Notes: a model not told the origin generated them from the sequence alone. Positions 53,650 through 63,527 are shown, numbered from the stretch's first letter. The stretch is DNA of 64,000 nt from an uncultured Litoreibacter sp. (GCA_947504205.1 CANNGL010000002.1:124001-188000), one strand, 5' to 3'. Made by a program: numbers and translations.

Positions 53650-54576
53650 TCAGCTCAACGCGCGCAGCAGAAGACCGCCGGCGATCAGGAAGATCAGCGT
53701 ACCGGCTAGAACTTCGATCATCGGGGCCACCCATTTCAGCGCCGCACTTTCACTCAGCGAAGAAACCAAGCCACCGCGAAGGCTGACCGCAGCAATACCA
53801 ACCGCGACGGTCACAGTGGCAGTGCCAAGTGCCATAGCAAACGCACCAGCAACACCTGCAAGGGCGATGCCCATCTGCCACGTGATGATCAGCACAAACA
53901 GCGCGCCGGTGCAGGGCCGCACGGCAATCCCACCGATCAGGGCGAGGCTGTCGCGCAGCGAATGTGCCTGTTCCAACTCCGCCAGACTGGGGCCGTGTCG
54001 ATGGCCGCAATCTGAACAGACCTCATCCCCAGAATGATTGTGGTGGTGGTGGTGGTGATGACCGTGATGGTGATGTGTGTTTGCCTGGCGAAAGCTCTTT
54101 CGCGCACCACGCCAGATCAACCACGCCCCGATCAACGCAATGGCGCCATAGCTGACGGGTGCCATGATCTGCTCTGTCGTGCCAACAAGGGCGGTCCGGC
54201 CCATGTTGAAAATCCAAATCCCGGCATAGACCAGCACAACCGCCGTGACCGCCTGCCCCAGACTGGACAGAAGCGAGATTATCGACAGCCGCGCCCACGG
54301 AATTGCACGACCCAGACCATAACCGCCGATCAGAACCTTCCCGTGCCCCGGACCCACCGCATGAAAGAACCCATAAGCGAAGCACACTGACATCAGCAGC
54401 CAGAAAGCGCCTGCCTCACCGCTGCGCAGCCCCCGTAAATTCTGAGCAATGCGATTTTGGAACACACGCTGTTCGCCTGCGGCCCAGGCTGCGAGTTGCT
54501 CAAACCCTCCGCTGAGCCATAACCAGCCCAGCAAAACAAAGGCCAGAGCAACAGGAACAATCAGGAGCTTGGGCAT
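53650..54576 (-). CDS. NicO-family nickel/cobalt transporter (RcnA-like)
   Basis: This is a 308-residue inner-membrane protein with about six spans. The family motif AVGPGHGKVLIGGYGLG lies in the second span and the paired RPCTGALFVLI later. A central cytoplasmic loop is very His-rich (NTHHHHGHHHHHHHNHSG) and continues with a CSDCGHRHG cluster, a clear metal-binding segment. It overlaps the upstream DUF1007 gene by 16 bp, the usual partner of this subfamily. Export or import of Ni/Co, or another divalent metal, is inferred. Confidence 0.88.
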   Translation of the reverse strand: MPKLLIVPVALAFVLLGWLWLSGGFEQLAAWAAGEQRVFQNRIAQNLRGLRSGEAGAFWLLMSVCFAYGFFHAVGPGHGKVLIGGYGLGRAIPWARLSIISLLSSLGQAVTAVVLVYAGIWIFNMGRTALVGTTEQIMAPVSYGAIALIGAWLIWRGARKSFRQANTHHHHGHHHHHHHNHSGDEVCSDCGHRHGPSLAELEQAHSLRDSLALIGGIAVRPCTGALFVLIITWQMGIALAGVAGAFAMALGTATVTVAVGIAAVSLRGGLVSSLSESAALKWVAPMIEVLAGTLIFLIAGGLLLRALS

Positions 54577-55211
54577 GAAATCCGCATTTCAGTTGCGAAT
54601 TGTCCACCGATTAACGGTATATCGTTTTCCTCAAGATCGGCACTCGGATCGAGCCTCAGAAGCTGCGCGCGCATCGCGGCGAGTTCTCCGTCGATATCAG
54701 GCTCAATGCGCTCCATATTGCAGGTAGGCGCACCGATAACCTCAAGGGGAAGGCTCAGCTCGTAGGCCGTGTAATAGGTTTCGTCGAAGGCTTTCAGACT
54801 CAACGGATCGCCACCGACCAGCGGGGTTCCAGTGACCTCACGCAAATGGGTCGAGACAATTCGTCCATCTTTCATCGTGGCGGTTGGCTCCAACGGACCT
54901 GAGAGCGTCAGAAGTTGCCCGTCCAGCATGACTTCAAGATCGCCATTAAATCCGGGCACCCAATTGGCATCAAAGCCGCTCATTGTGGCTTCTTCCTGCG
55001 GTGTAAGAGCTCCGTCGCCATCATTGTCGACGCCATAATCTTCGGCGATCAACAGGGAATAGAAGTCATCATAGGCCCATGTCACGCGCACATGGGTCAA
55101 CCTTTGTTGATCGTCGAATACGACAATCAGGCCTGTATCCACAAAAATATGAGGATGCGCCAGCGCTGTGCCGGGCAAACCAAGACAGAGAAGAGTAAGC
55201 CACTTTTTCAT
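54561..55211 (-). CDS. DUF1007 family periplasmic protein
   Basis: This is a 216-residue exported protein with a signal peptide ending in GTALA, followed at once by HPHIFVDTGL, the family hallmark and a likely metal-binding N-terminus once the signal is removed. An EF-hand-like loop (DNDGDGALTPQEE) occurs near residue 65. It is coupled to the NicO transporter by a 16-bp overlap, so it probably delivers or accepts the metal in the periplasm. Confidence 0.88.
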   Translation of the reverse strand: MKKWLTLLCLGLPGTALAHPHIFVDTGLIVVFDDQQRLTHVRVTWAYDDFYSLLIAEDYGVDNDGDGALTPQEEATMSGFDANWVPGFNGDLEVMLDGQLLTLSGPLEPTATMKDGRIVSTHLREVTGTPLVGGDPLSLKAFDETYYTAYELSLPLEVIGAPTCNMERIEPDIDGELAAMRAQLLRLDPSADLEENDIPLIGGQFATEMRISCPSS

Positions 55212-55268
55212 GGTGGAAATCTAGCTCAGAGATGCGCCCGCGACAACCGAGCAGTCAACACATCAGCG

Positions 55269-56507
55269 TCAGGCCGCCTTGTCCAATCCGAACGTGTCAT
55301 GGAGCGCTTGGACCGCCAGTTCCATATACTTGCGATCAATCAGAACCGAGATTTTGATCTCAGAGGTTGTGATAACCTTGATGTTGATCCCATCGTCTTT
55401 CAACGACTTGAACATCTGGGCTGCGACACCTGCATGTGAGCGCATCCCGATCCCCACGACCGACACCTTGGCCACATCTGTATCGGCAACCAGATCGTGG
55501 TAATTGATCTCACCGGAGGATTTCGCGTCCTCCATCGCCTTTTCGGCCCGTTTGACCTGATCAACCGGGCAAGAGAACGTCATATCCGTGCGCCCCTCTT
55601 CCGAGATGTTCTGGACAATCATGTCCACATTCACCCCGGCATCGGCCAAGGGTCCGAATATGGCAGCCGCGATACCGGGCCTGTCAGCGACCGATATCAA
55701 TGTCATCTTTGCTTCATCGCGCGAATAGGCCACGCCAGCCACAACATTGCTTTCCACGATTTCCTCCTCGGCACAGACCAGTGTACCTGCCGTATCACTC
55801 ATTTCTTCAAAGCTGGACAAAACCCGCAAACGGACCCCGTAGCGCATCGCCAGTTCAACCGAGCGCGTCTGCAGAACCTTCGCCCCAAGAGACGCCAGTT
55901 CCAGCATTTCCTCAAACGCGATTTTATCGAGCTTGCGCGCCTTGTCCGTGATCCGCGGATCAGTCGTGTAGACCCCGTCAACATCGGTGTAGATATCACA
56001 GCGCTCAGCCTCAAATGCGGCTGCAAAAGCCACGGCTGTCGTATCCGATCCCCCACGACCAAGCGTGGTGATACGACCTTCCGGGCTCAAGCCCTGAAAA
56101 CCGGCAATCACAGCCACTTTCATGCCCTCAGCGAACTTCGCATCCAGATTTTCCGTAGGAATCTCTTCGATCCGGGCCGACCCATGGGCAGAGGTCGTCT
56201 TCAGCGGCACCTGCCACCCCTGCCAACTGCGCGCCGGTACGTCCATTTCCTGCAATGTCATGGCCATCAGGCCCGCAGTGACGTTCTCTCCGGAAGAGAC
56301 CACAGCGTCATATTCCCGTGCATCGTAAAGCGGTGAGGTCTCGTTCACCCACCCGACCAACTCATTGGTCTTGCCTGACATGGCCGAGACGATAACGATG
56401 ACTTCATAGCCCTTCGCCACCTCGACACCCACGCGCTTCGCTGCACGCTTGATGCGATCAAGATTGGCGACGGAAGTTCCGCCGAATTTCATCACCAGCC
56501 TGGGCAT
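55269..56507 (-). CDS. lysC: Aspartate kinase
   Basis: This is a 412-residue enzyme that phosphorylates aspartate, the first step to lysine, threonine and methionine. The kinase domain starts MKFGGTSVANLDRIKRAA and has TTLGRGGSDTTAVAFAAAFE. Two C-terminal ACT domains follow (about 260-412; SVADRPGIAAAIFGPLADAG and VGIGMRSHAGVAAQMFKSL), implying feedback control by lysine or threonine. It is upstream of the metal transport pair and ptsP on the same strand. Confidence 0.96.
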   Translation of the reverse strand: MPRLVMKFGGTSVANLDRIKRAAKRVGVEVAKGYEVIVIVSAMSGKTNELVGWVNETSPLYDAREYDAVVSSGENVTAGLMAMTLQEMDVPARSWQGWQVPLKTTSAHGSARIEEIPTENLDAKFAEGMKVAVIAGFQGLSPEGRITTLGRGGSDTTAVAFAAAFEAERCDIYTDVDGVYTTDPRITDKARKLDKIAFEEMLELASLGAKVLQTRSVELAMRYGVRLRVLSSFEEMSDTAGTLVCAEEEIVESNVVAGVAYSRDEAKMTLISVADRPGIAAAIFGPLADAGVNVDMIVQNISEEGRTDMTFSCPVDQVKRAEKAMEDAKSSGEINYHDLVADTDVAKVSVVGIGMRSHAGVAAQMFKSLKDDGINIKVITTSEIKISVLIDRKYMELAVQALHDTFGLDKAA

Positions 56508-56571
56508 GGTTGAGGTTCCTGTGCAAATCCGTCCGCTTCCTAAGCGGGCGGGTCAGAAAGGGCAAGACCGG

Positions 56572-57375
56572 TTAACTATCCGCCGGGCTGTCGATCTTGA
56601 AATGATCCCGCAGAAAAGGGAAATAGCGCGCAACTTCCGCAATTTCCTCATCACTCAGCCAATTGGTCTTATGCGGGGTCCGGCTGTCATTGAAATCGTG
56701 AACCGTGCGCAAATAAAATGGCCGCTGCGTGTTGATGACCAGTGACTGATGGTGGTGCGCAATCGCCAGATGCTTGGTCAGGAACGGATGTTTGATGCTG
56801 TCGGCCCGCGATGCGAGCGTCAAACCCAGATTGACCAGCGGAGAGTGCTTGTCCGACAAACTCACGAGCTTGCCGTCCTCCACTTTCAGGCTTTTGCCTC
56901 GTGCGAAGGACAAGAACCAGTTCGGATCATTGTCATGGTCCGAGGCGAGCGCGCGATAGGCTTCATCCTTGCAAATCTCGGTAAAGTCGAACGAGACGGC
57001 GTCGTCGTCATCCAGAACCACCTGGGAGATGAGCGTCTCCGGCGCGTAACTGTTCTGCACATATTCGCGAAAAACGCGCCCAGCCATGCGCGGGGGACGC
57101 GCCAGAATGATCGTGCGGTCTTTGCCCAGCACGTCAAAGCACATTTCTTCGAGACGTTTTGCATAAGCGTCCGGCATCATCATGGCCGTCAGCAGGACGA
57201 GCTTGAAATCCTTGTCGCTCTGATCAGCAAGACAGGCCAGCGTGATCTTTTCAAACAGCTCAAAGCGACGCTCCATCCGGTCTGCCGCAAACAGAAGCTC
57301 CGGATTCTGGCTCGCCTCAGATTGCCAGCCCGATTTGCCGACAAATGAAAAGCGGGTCTCGTAAAGAAGTTCCAT
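56572..57375 (-). CDS. Glycosyltransferase-like protein (putative rhamnosyltransferase family)
   Basis: This is a 267-residue cytoplasmic protein. A nucleotide-sugar-like region contains the acidic VVLDDDDAVSFDF (DxD-type), and before it TLACLADQSDKDFKLVLLTA as in GT-A folds. It fits the group annotated as putative rhamnosyl transferase. The start may be the ATG at 57375 or a GTG two codons earlier; the ribosome site is weak. It is not in an obvious polysaccharide cluster. Confidence 0.68.
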   Translation of the reverse strand: MELLYETRFSFVGKSGWQSEASQNPELLFAADRMERRFELFEKITLACLADQSDKDFKLVLLTAMMMPDAYAKRLEEMCFDVLGKDRTIILARPPRMAGRVFREYVQNSYAPETLISQVVLDDDDAVSFDFTEICKDEAYRALASDHDNDPNWFLSFARGKSLKVEDGKLVSLSDKHSPLVNLGLTLASRADSIKHPFLTKHLAIAHHHQSLVINTQRPFYLRTVHDFNDSRTPHKTNWLSDEEIAEVARYFPFLRDHFKIDSPADS

Positions 57376-57497
57376 AAACACGCACCGTCACTGCACAATG
57401 TCCCATACCAACACCCTTTGAATGTGGCCAGCCCATGGAAAATTTTGGAATTTAGCTGGCCAATCCCAGCACCATTGTCTTCTAGACACCGCTAGGG

Positions 57498-58133
57498 TCA
57501 AAACGGATGGGCATTGCCATCCCAGGTCTCGAAACATCCGGTGGTCGCCAGTGACAGCGCATCAAAACGCTCCACCAACCCCTGACCCGCTTCGTCGACC
57601 GATATTGCGGCACCTGTGCCCCCCATATCGGTCTGGACCCAACCCGGGTGATAGATACCTACAGCAACCCCGTCAGCTTTCATATCCGCGGCCAGATTCC
57701 GCCCCAGATTCAACGCAGCCGCCTTGGACGCCCGATAGATATAGGATCCGCCCGGTGCCCGCTCGCTAGACGCCATTTGCGAGGACATGATCGCAATCTT
57801 GCCTTTGGCCGCCTGCAAGTTGGTCAGCAACGCCTGAATGGTCAGAAAAACACCTGTCACGTTGGTTGCGAAAGTCTCGCCCCACAATCTCGGCTCATAT
57901 CCTGAAATCAGATCATGCCCTTTATCGACATAGACACCCGCATTGCAGATCAGCAGGTCAATCGGCAAATCCTTCTGGGTCTCGGCAAAAGCCCGAACCG
58001 ACGCAGGATCACTGACATCCAGCCGTGGCGCGGCCTTGCGAGAGGTTCCAATGACCTCATCGCCGCGCTCCTGATAGCGCCGCACCAGCTCCGCACCGAT
58101 CCCGCGATTAGCTCCTGTAATGACGACACGCAT
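57498..58133 (-). CDS. Short-chain dehydrogenase/reductase
   Basis: This is a 211-residue NAD(P)-dependent oxidoreductase. It has the cofactor motif TGANRGIGAEL at residues 6-16, ICNAG in the fourth strand, and the catalytic Ser-Tyr-Lys with SYIYRASKAALN. It is smaller than classical SDRs (about 250). Its ATG overlaps the stop of the acetyltransferase gene (TGATG), making it the last gene of the thrC-M16-GNAT-SDR run. Confidence 0.9.
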   Translation of the reverse strand: MRVVITGANRGIGAELVRRYQERGDEVIGTSRKAAPRLDVSDPASVRAFAETQKDLPIDLLICNAGVYVDKGHDLISGYEPRLWGETFATNVTGVFLTIQALLTNLQAAKGKIAIMSSQMASSERAPGGSYIYRASKAAALNLGRNLAADMKADGVAVGIYHPGWVQTDMGGTGAAISVDEAGQGLVERFDALSLATTGCFETWDGNAHPF

Positions 58134-58717
58134 CAGTTCACCTCTGTTTTACCGCGACGGTCCCCGCGCAGATTGGCGTAGAGGACATGGTTGCGCCAGC
58201 GCCCGTTAATTTGAAGGTAGCTCTGGGCCACACCTTCATATTTGAACCCCGATTTTTCCAGCACACCACGCGATGCCGTGTTCTCAGGCAGGCACGCAGC
58301 TTCAATTCGACTTAGGTCCAAATTTGTAAAGGAGTAGTGCACCAGCGCCAAAATCGCCTCCTGCATATATCCCTTGCGCGCATGGACCGCCCCGATCCAG
58401 TAGCCCAGCGTTCCGGCCTGAGAGGGCCCACGGCGAATATTGTCCAATGTGATGGCACCCAATAAGACACCGTCTTCGCGACGCTCAAGAAAAACAGGGA
58501 TCGCACTGTCGGATTTTGCGGATCGCTGAGCCCAATAGACCCGGTTCGTGAAGCTTTTTCGGGTCAGATGGTCTGTCGCCCAAGACGGCTCCCACGGGGT
58601 CAGAAACTCGGTGGACGCGGAACGAAGCGAAGCCCAAGATCGATAATCGCTATGCTCGGGCAATCGGAGCACGAGGCGCTCCGTCACAATCCGAACAGCC
58701 TTCTTGCGTATCAGCAT
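58133..58717 (-). CDS. RimJ/RimL-type GNAT N-acetyltransferase
   Basis: This is a 194-residue acetyltransferase. The opening IVTERLVLRLPEHSDYRSWA is typical of RimJ/RimL proteins, followed by LGYWIGAVHARKGYMQEAIL and SRIEAACLPENTASRGVLEK, the acetyl-CoA and substrate segments. Members acetylate ribosomal-protein N-termini or other substrates. It is coupled by TGATG overlaps to the M16 peptidase upstream and the SDR downstream. Confidence 0.9.
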   Translation of the reverse strand: MLIRKKAVRIVTERLVLRLPEHSDYRSWASLRSASTEFLTPWEPSWATDHLTRKSFTNRVYWAQRSAKSDSAIPVFLERREDGVLLGAITLDNIRRGPSQAGTLGYWIGAVHARKGYMQEAILALVHYSFTNLDLSRIEAACLPENTASRGVLEKSGFKYEGVAQSYLQINGRWRNHVLYANLRGDRRGKTEVN

Positions 58718-59979
58718 CAGGCTGCAAGTCTCCGCGTTATCTCGTCCAGCGATCGTGCTTTGGCGACCGGACCATACAGCGCCATGGCCGCCTGTCCGCG
58801 GCTGGCCATCGAAACCGCAAAGGCCTTGACCGCGGTGGCATCCACCGCATCGATCTTCTCAATCGTCTCCGAAAGCGAGGGCACCCGCCCCCAAATTCCC
58901 ACCAGACGCGCCAGCCGTTCGGCACGCGCCGAGGGGCTCTCCAGCCCCATCAGCAAACCGGCCTTCATCTGCGCGCGGGCACGGTTCACTTCGTCATCTG
59001 CCATATCCTCGGCCGCGCGCTTCAACTCATCCACGGTAATATCGGCCAGCGTCGCAATATCATCACCTGATGTTCCCGAATAGATCGTCATAAGCCCCGT
59101 ATCCGAGTAGCTGCCAACCTGAGCAAAGATCGAATAACACAAGCCGCGCTTTTCCCGCACTTCCTGAAACAGGCGAGAAGACATGCCGCCACCAAATGCG
59201 GTCGAAAAGACCTGCGCGGTGTAGAACTCATCATCACGATATCCCGGCGCTTCCAGGGCCAAGGTAAAGTGCGCTTGCTCCAGCGCTTTGGTTTCGCGAC
59301 GCTCACCGGGCTTGAAGCTGCCTGCCTCGGCCACCAGAGCAGATTGCGCGGGCATGTCACCAAACAGGTCTTCGGCCATGCTCACGATCTGATCATGATC
59401 AATCATTCCCGCCGCCGACAGGATCAACTGCTCAGGGCCATAATGCTCTGCCACAAAGCGTTGAAGATCCTCCCGCGAGAAGGCCGAGACCCGCTCGGTC
59501 GGACCCAGAATTGTGCGACCAATCGGTTGCTCCGGGAACGCGGCCTCCTGCAGCCAGTCGAACACGACGTCGTCTGGTGTATCCAGAGCTTGGCCAATCT
59601 CTTGCAGGATCACGCCGCGCTCAATCTCGATCTCGCGTGGATCAAACACAGGGTTGCGCAGAATATCCGCGATCACATCCAACGCCAGCGGCACATCATC
59701 TTTCAGCACACGCGCGTAGTAAGCCGTCACTTCGCGTGAGGTATAGGCGTTGATGTATCCACCTACATTTTCAATCGCCTCGGCAATCTGCAACGACGTG
59801 CGACGCTTGGTGCCTTTGAAAGCCATATGCTCAAGGAAATGGGCAATCCCGTTCTGCTCAATCCGTTCGTGACGCCCACCGGCATTGACCCAGATCCCGA
59901 TAGAGGCGGATTGCAGGCTCGGCATATGTTCGGTGACGATACGAAAGCCGTTCGGCAAGGTGTGAATGCGTTCGCTCAT
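58717..59979 (-). CDS. M16-family zinc peptidase (processing-peptidase-like)
   Basis: This is a 420-residue metallopeptidase resembling the mitochondrial processing peptidase beta subunit. The inverted zinc motif HFLEH is at residues 47-51 (Glu50 catalytic), with the second zinc ligand in EIERGVILQEI. The late GGGMSSRLFQEVREKRGLCY is also typical. It overlaps thrC by 4 bp (ATGA), a pairing that is common in Rhodobacterales. Confidence 0.93.
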   Translation of the reverse strand: MSERIHTLPNGFRIVTEHMPSLQSASIGIWVNAGGRHERIEQNGIAHFLEHMAFKGTKRRTSLQIAEAIENVGGYINAYTSREVTAYYARVLKDDVPLALDVIADILRNPVFDPREIEIERGVILQEIGQALDTPDDVVFDWLQEAAFPEQPIGRTILGPTERVSAFSREDLQRFVAEHYGPEQLILSAAGMIDHDQIVSMAEDLFGDMPAQSALVAEAGSFKPGERRETKALEQAHFTLALEAPGYRDDEFYTAQVFSTAFGGGMSSRLFQEVREKRGLCYSIFAQVGSYSDTGLMTIYSGTSGDDIATLADITVDELKRAAEDMADDEVNRARAQMKAGLLMGLESPSARAERLARLVGIWGRVPSLSETIEKIDAVDATAVKAFAVSMASRGQAAMALYGPVAKARSLDEITRRLAA

Positions 59980-61361
59980 GCCAGTCGCTCCCGCACAAGC
60001 GCCTTCATATCCTCCACATCGCCCGACACCCGCGTCAGGCGCTCATCGCGTTCGAAGAGATCAGCCATGCGTGGCGGCAAGTCCGGATGATGACCCGTGG
60101 CAGCCTTGACCGCATCCGGGAACTTTGCCGGATGCGCGGTTGCCAGAGTAATCATCGGCGTTGCTCCCAGATGCTGCTCGCCGACGCGCACGCCCACGGC
60201 GGAATGCGGGCACAGCAGTTCACCCGTTTCTTTCAGTGCCCGTGTGATTTCGGCAGAGGTTTCATCTTCCGACACCCGTCCCGACTTGAATGTTTCGCGC
60301 AGCGCCTCGTAAGCCCCTTGGCTCACCTCGAATTTCCCGGTCTCCTTGAGCGCCGACATCTCGGCAGCAACAGCATCACCATCCTCGCCATACGCATAAT
60401 AGAGCGCCCGCTCAAAGTTTGAGGAGACCTGAATATCCATCGACGGGCTGATGGAAGGGATAACCGTATCTGTGGCGTAAGCCCGCGTCTCCATAGTGCG
60501 GTGCAGAATGTCATTCTGATTGGTCGCAATGATGAGATCATCAATCGGCAGACCCATGCGCTTGGCCAGATAGCCCGCAAAAATATCACCAAAATTGCCC
60601 GTAGGCACCGTGAAGCTGACCGACCGATCAGGTGCACCAAGCGATAGCGCCGACGAGAAGTAATAAACCACTTGTGCCAGCACACGCGCAAAGTTGATGG
60701 AGTTCACTCCCGCCAACCGCACCTCGTCCCGGAAGGTGAAATCATTGAACATATCCTTGAGCGCACCCTGGCATGTGTCGAAATCCCCATCGACTGCCAA
60801 CGCATGAACATTGGAGGCGTCAGGTGTCGTCATCTGACGCCGCTGCACTTCTGAGACACGCCCATGCGGGTACAAAATGAACAGGTTCACGGCATCAAGA
60901 CCCTGAAACGCCTCCATCGCCGCAGAGCCCGTGTCGCCAGAGGTCGCCCCGACAATCGTGACGGACTTGCCGGACCGCTTTAACGCGTGCTCGAAAAGCT
61001 GGCCGATAAGCTGCATTGCGAAATCTTTGAACGCCAGCGTCGGCCCGTGAAACAGCTCCAACAGGAAGTGGTTCGCACCCAGTTGCACCAAGGGCGCGCG
61101 CGCAACATGACCAAAGCCGGCATAGGCCTTGGCAATCAGATCCGCAAACTCTGCCTCGCTAAAATTTTCCGCCACGAAAGGATACATCACCCGATGTGCG
61201 ATTTCCTCGTAACTCAGGCCGCGCATTGCCCGAATATCATCAACGCTCAGGCTCGGAATGGTCTCGGGCAGATACAGCCCACCATCTCGGGCAAGCCCGG
61301 TCAGCATAGTGTCCTCGAAATTCAAAGCCGGAGCGGCTCCGCGGGTCGAGATATATTTCAT
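59976..61361 (-). CDS. thrC: Threonine synthase
   Basis: This is a 461-residue PLP enzyme converting O-phosphohomoserine to threonine. The N-terminus MKYISTRGAAP and the PLP lysine Lys112 in HGPTLAFKDFAMQ are typical, as are VGATSGDTGSAAMEAF and VPTGNFGDIFAGYLAKRMGL. It works downstream of the aspartate kinase encoded 4.8 kb away on the same strand. It lies between surf1 and the M16 peptidase. Confidence 0.96.
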   Translation of the reverse strand: MKYISTRGAAPALNFEDTMLTGLARDGGLYLPETIPSLSVDDIRAMRGLSYEEIAHRVMYPFVAENFSEAEFADLIAKAYAGFGHVARAPLVQLGANHFLLELFHGPTLAFKDFAMQLIGQLFEHALKRSGKSVTIVGATSGDTGSAAMEAFQGLDAVNLFILYPHGRVSEVQRRQMTTPDASNVHALAVDGDFDTCQGALKDMFNDFTFRDEVRLAGVNSINFARVLAQVVYYFSSALSLGAPDRSVSFTVPTGNFGDIFAGYLAKRMGLPIDDLIIATNQNDILHRTMETRAYATDTVIPSISPSMDIQVSSNFERALYYAYGEDGDAVAAEMSALKETGKFEVSQGAYEALRETFKSGRVSEDETSAEITRALKETGELLCPHSAVGVRVGEQHLGATPMITLATAHPAKFPDAVKAATGHHPDLPPRMADLFERDERLTRVSGDVEDMKALVRERLA

Positions 61362-61377
61362 GTAAGGTCAGTCCCCT

Positions 61378-62052
61378 TCAGGCGCGTTTCTGCCTGATAC
61401 GCCAAAGCCAAAACGCTGTCATCCCAAACCAGACAATTGCCAGCCCGAACCATGTCACAGCATATTGAAGATGGTCGTTGGGAATAGTTGCGCTGTCCAC
61501 GGGCACCGGCGTCACAAACTGGTCTGATCCCGACTCCTCGCGTACCACGACGAGAACTGGCTCCGTATCCAGCTCAGACGCCATGGCCGGGACATCGCGC
61601 GCAAACCAGATATCACGCGACAGATCGGGCGTCGGTGTGAATTCATCAATTTCGTTGGGCCAATAGAGGTTTCCGACAATGTCCATGTCTTCGGCAGGCC
61701 GCGGGGCCTCTTTCTGATCGATCGGGATATATCCGCGGTCCACCAGAACCCTGCGATCATCTTGGGTAACGTAGCTTGCGATGATCCGGTAACCCGGCCC
61801 TTTGCCCTTCAAAGAAAACAGGATGTGCAGTTCGTCGCCGGTGAACTGCCCTTCCAGCGCGACGGGCAGGTAGCGATCCGCCTCAGGGTCAGGGTCTCCC
61901 GGCAATTCAACCGGGCTCGCCGCGATCCGCGCGTCGATATCGTCAAGAATGGCTGTTTTCCATTCCAAACGCTGCACCTGCCAAACCCCGAGCGAAATCA
62001 GAAACGCGCAACCGACAATCCCAATAACTGATGGAGCGATGTAGCGTAGCAT
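61378..62052 (-). CDS. SURF1 family cytochrome oxidase assembly protein
   Basis: This is a 224-residue inner-membrane protein. A first membrane span (VIGIVGCAFLISLGVWQVQR) is followed by the family GVWQVQRLEWKTAIL, a periplasmic domain with VLVDRGYIPIDQKEAPRPAE, and a C-terminal span (LQYAVTWFGLAIVWFGMTAF). It assists heme a insertion or assembly of cytochrome c oxidase, fitting its place behind cox3. Confidence 0.93.
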   Translation of the reverse strand: MLRYIAPSVIGIVGCAFLISLGVWQVQRLEWKTAILDDIDARIAASPVELPGDPDPEADRYLPVALEGQFTGDELHILFSLKGKGPGYRIIASYVTQDDRRVLVDRGYIPIDQKEAPRPAEDMDIVGNLYWPNEIDEFTPTPDLSRDIWFARDVPAMASELDTEPVLVVVREESGSDQFVTPVPVDSATIPNDHLQYAVTWFGLAIVWFGMTAFWLWRIRQKRA

Positions 62053-62123
62053 CGAGGTCCCTCTAAAGCCGAAGCGCGAGGCCAGACCCCGCGCTTCCTA
62101 ATCTCGCATTATTTGTTGGGCGC

Positions 62124-62924
62124 TTAGCCGCCCCAGATATACACGGCAGCGAACAGGAACAGCCACACCACGTCAACGAAGTGCCAGTACCAAGCTGCAG
62201 CTTCAAATCCGACGTGCTTTTCAGGCGTGAAATGCCCTTTGTAAGCGCGAATCAGGCAGACCGTCAGGAAGATCGTGCCGACCAGAACGTGAAAGCCGTG
62301 GAAGCCCGTCGCCATGAAGAAGTTGGCGCCATAGATGTTGCCCGAGAAGCCGAAGGCTGCATGGCTGTATTCGTATGCCTGAAACGCTGTGAAAAGCGCC
62401 CCCAGCGCGATCGCCAACCACAACCCGCTCTTGAGGTCTTTGCGGTTGTTTTCATGGGCCAGCGCATGGTGCGCCCAAGTAGCAGCCGCACCTGAGCAAA
62501 GCAGGATCAGCGTGTTGATCAGCGGCAGATGCCAAGGATCAAAGGTTTCGATACCCGCAGGCGGCCAGACGCCATCAACGGCAGGGCTGTCGGGCCCCAT
62601 CGGATACATCGCGTGTTTGAAGAAAGACCAAAACCACGCCACGAAGAACATGACTTCCGACATGATGAAGAAGATGAAGCCATAGCGCAGACCAATGCGA
62701 ACCACCGGTGTGTGATCCCCCTGTTGGCTTTCTTCAACGACTTCCGCCCACCAGCTGAACATAACGTAAAGCACGCCAGCAAAGCCTGCGAGGCCAAGCC
62801 AAGGTGATCCGCCCTTCATCCAGAGCACGGCACCCGTCAGCATCAGGAAAGCTGCGACGGCACCCAGAAACGGGTTAATCGACGGTGGCAGGATGTGGTA
62901 GTCGTGGTTTTTAGCGTGTGCCAT
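62124..62924 (-). CDS. ctaE: Cytochrome c oxidase subunit 3
   Basis: This is a 266-residue membrane subunit with seven spans of aa3-type cytochrome c oxidase. Typical sequences are [16 protein letters not shown], the glutamate in [35 protein letters not shown] and the C-terminal [14 protein letters not shown]. It follows ctaG by 21 bp in the assembly operon. Confidence 0.96.
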   Translation of the reverse strand: MAHAKNHDYHILPPSINPFLGAVAAFLMLTGAVLWMKGGSPWLGLAGFAGVLYVMFSWWAEVVEESQQGDHTPVVRIGLRYGFIFFIMSEVMFFVAWFWSFFKHAMYPMGPDSPAVDGVWPPAGIETFDPWHLPLINTLILLCSGAAATWAHHALAHENNRKDLKSGLWLAIALGALFTAFQAYEYSHAAFGFSGNIYGANFFMATGFHGFHVLVGTIFLTVCLIRAYKGHFTPEKHVGFEAAAWYWHFVDVVWLFLFAAVYIWGG

Positions 62925-62945
62925 GGATGTCCCTCTTATTCGGAC

Positions 62946-63527
62946 TTAGTTAATATCAGTCTTGGAGCGGGTTGAAAGCGCTGCCTGCACTTCCTCCTGC
63001 TCGATTTCGTAAAACGTGTAGCTCAGTGTGATCTCTTCGACAAATTTGCCGTCTTTGTCTTCGACAATTTCAGGGTCGACATAGAACGTCACAGGCATCT
63101 GAAGGCGCTCACCGGGTTGCAAAATCTGCTCTTCAAAGCAGAAGCAGTCGATCTTGGTGAAGAAACCACCAACAGTGAACGGAAAAACGTTGTAGCTGGC
63201 CGAGCCTGCAATCGGGCGATCTGTCGGGTTGTAAGCCTCGTAGAAGGCCAATCCGGTTTCACCGATTCGAACTTCCATCTCGCGCTGAACGGGCGTGAAC
63301 TTCCACTCCATCCCCTTGGCAAGGGAGCCGTCGAACCGAATCTTGATTGTCTGATCAAGGATCACGTCCGACCCGGCATCGGCCTCAAGCGTCGTGCCAC
63401 CGTAACCCGTTACACGGCAGAACCAGTCGTAAAGCGGAACCGACGCAAAGCCCAATCCACCCATCGTCAGCACCAAAGCGACAAGCGACGCCACTGTGCG
63501 GGATTGGGGGGACAGACGCGCAAACAT
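62946..63527 (-). CDS. ctaG: Cytochrome c oxidase assembly protein CtaG/Cox11
   Basis: This is a 193-residue copper chaperone for the CuB site. It has one N-terminal membrane span (VASLVALVLTMGGLGFASVP), then VPLYDWFCRVTGYGGTT, and the copper-binding Cys pair in KIDCFCFEEQ. The ATG at 63527 has GGAG 8 bp upstream and overlaps the preceding small gene's stop (TGATG). Confidence 0.95.
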   Translation of the reverse strand: MFARLSPQSRTVASLVALVLTMGGLGFASVPLYDWFCRVTGYGGTTLEADAGSDVILDQTIKIRFDGSLAKGMEWKFTPVQREMEVRIGETGLAFYEAYNPTDRPIAGSASYNVFPFTVGGFFTKIDCFCFEEQILQPGERLQMPVTFYVDPEIVEDKDGKFVEEITLSYTFYEIEQEEVQAALSTRSKTDIN

